Source: Amphibalanus amphitrite (lineage: Eukaryota > Arthropoda > Thecostraca > Balanomorpha > Balanidae). Taken from it: a stretch of 64,000 bases of DNA. Under the pieces are notes generated by a model. The model saw only the letters and a list, made by a program, of their open reading frames with translations, was not told where the DNA came from and did no database searches. Within the stretch, counting starts at the first letter, position 1. Each line of letters begins with the position of its first letter. Both the position numbers and the translations under genes were made by a program. This document shows, piece after piece, positions 63,993-64,000 of the stretch. The stretch is from NCBI RefSeq assembly GCF_019059575.1, contig NW_024882729.1:124001-188000 (forward strand). Reading direction: 5' to 3'.

Positions 63993-64000
63993 TTAACATT

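Overview
The window is eukaryotic, repeat-rich DNA from an arthropod, most likely a crustacean. The evidence is a gustatory-receptor-family gene ending in the arthropod TYhhhhhQF signature, an intact BEL/Pao retrotransposon, and compact exons in long transposon-filled introns. Species cannot be fixed from sequence alone.

Three host genes are supported. (1) Positions 631-4275 (+) hold the last four coding exons of the Golgi Qa-SNARE syntaxin 5; earlier exons lie left of the window. (2) Positions 21184-22512 (+) hold an intronless seven-helix gustatory-receptor-like gene with a poly(A) signal. (3) On the minus strand, ten phase-compatible exons between about 63091 and 32601 make a Cys-loop ligand-gated ion channel subunit (invertebrate anion-channel type). 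It has loop A, loop D, a canonical 13-residue Cys loop and TM1-TM4. The start-codon exon and one exon in the TM3-TM4 loop were not found. A possible coding exon of unknown identity lies at 31359-31477 (-).

Most of the rest is mobile DNA. A 5.6-kb BEL/Pao element (14817-20406) has apparently identical 221-bp LTRs, a 6-bp target duplication, PBS, PPT and an open gag-pol frame. A large family of TTAA-flanked elements has termini CCCGCG/CCCTCG..., subterminal G-run/C-run hairpins, and bodies rich in AGGTCA half-sites and TGACGTCA. Several hAT-like elements have 8-bp target duplications and GGGGCCC-type minisatellite interiors. There are also foldback elements, a CACGTG-palindrome family, a tRNA-derived repeat and LTR debris. 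Several insertions can be verified against uninterrupted copies elsewhere in the window.

The most unusual signal is that several host splice sites sit at the edge of tandem arrays made of copies of that same exon/intron boundary: syntaxin 5 acceptors at 631 and 3045, its donor at 3743, and the channel TM2-exon acceptor at 38688. The copies carry decoy splice sites. In addition, intron 1 of the channel (5194 bp) reduces to about 159 bp when a three-level nest of transposons is removed.
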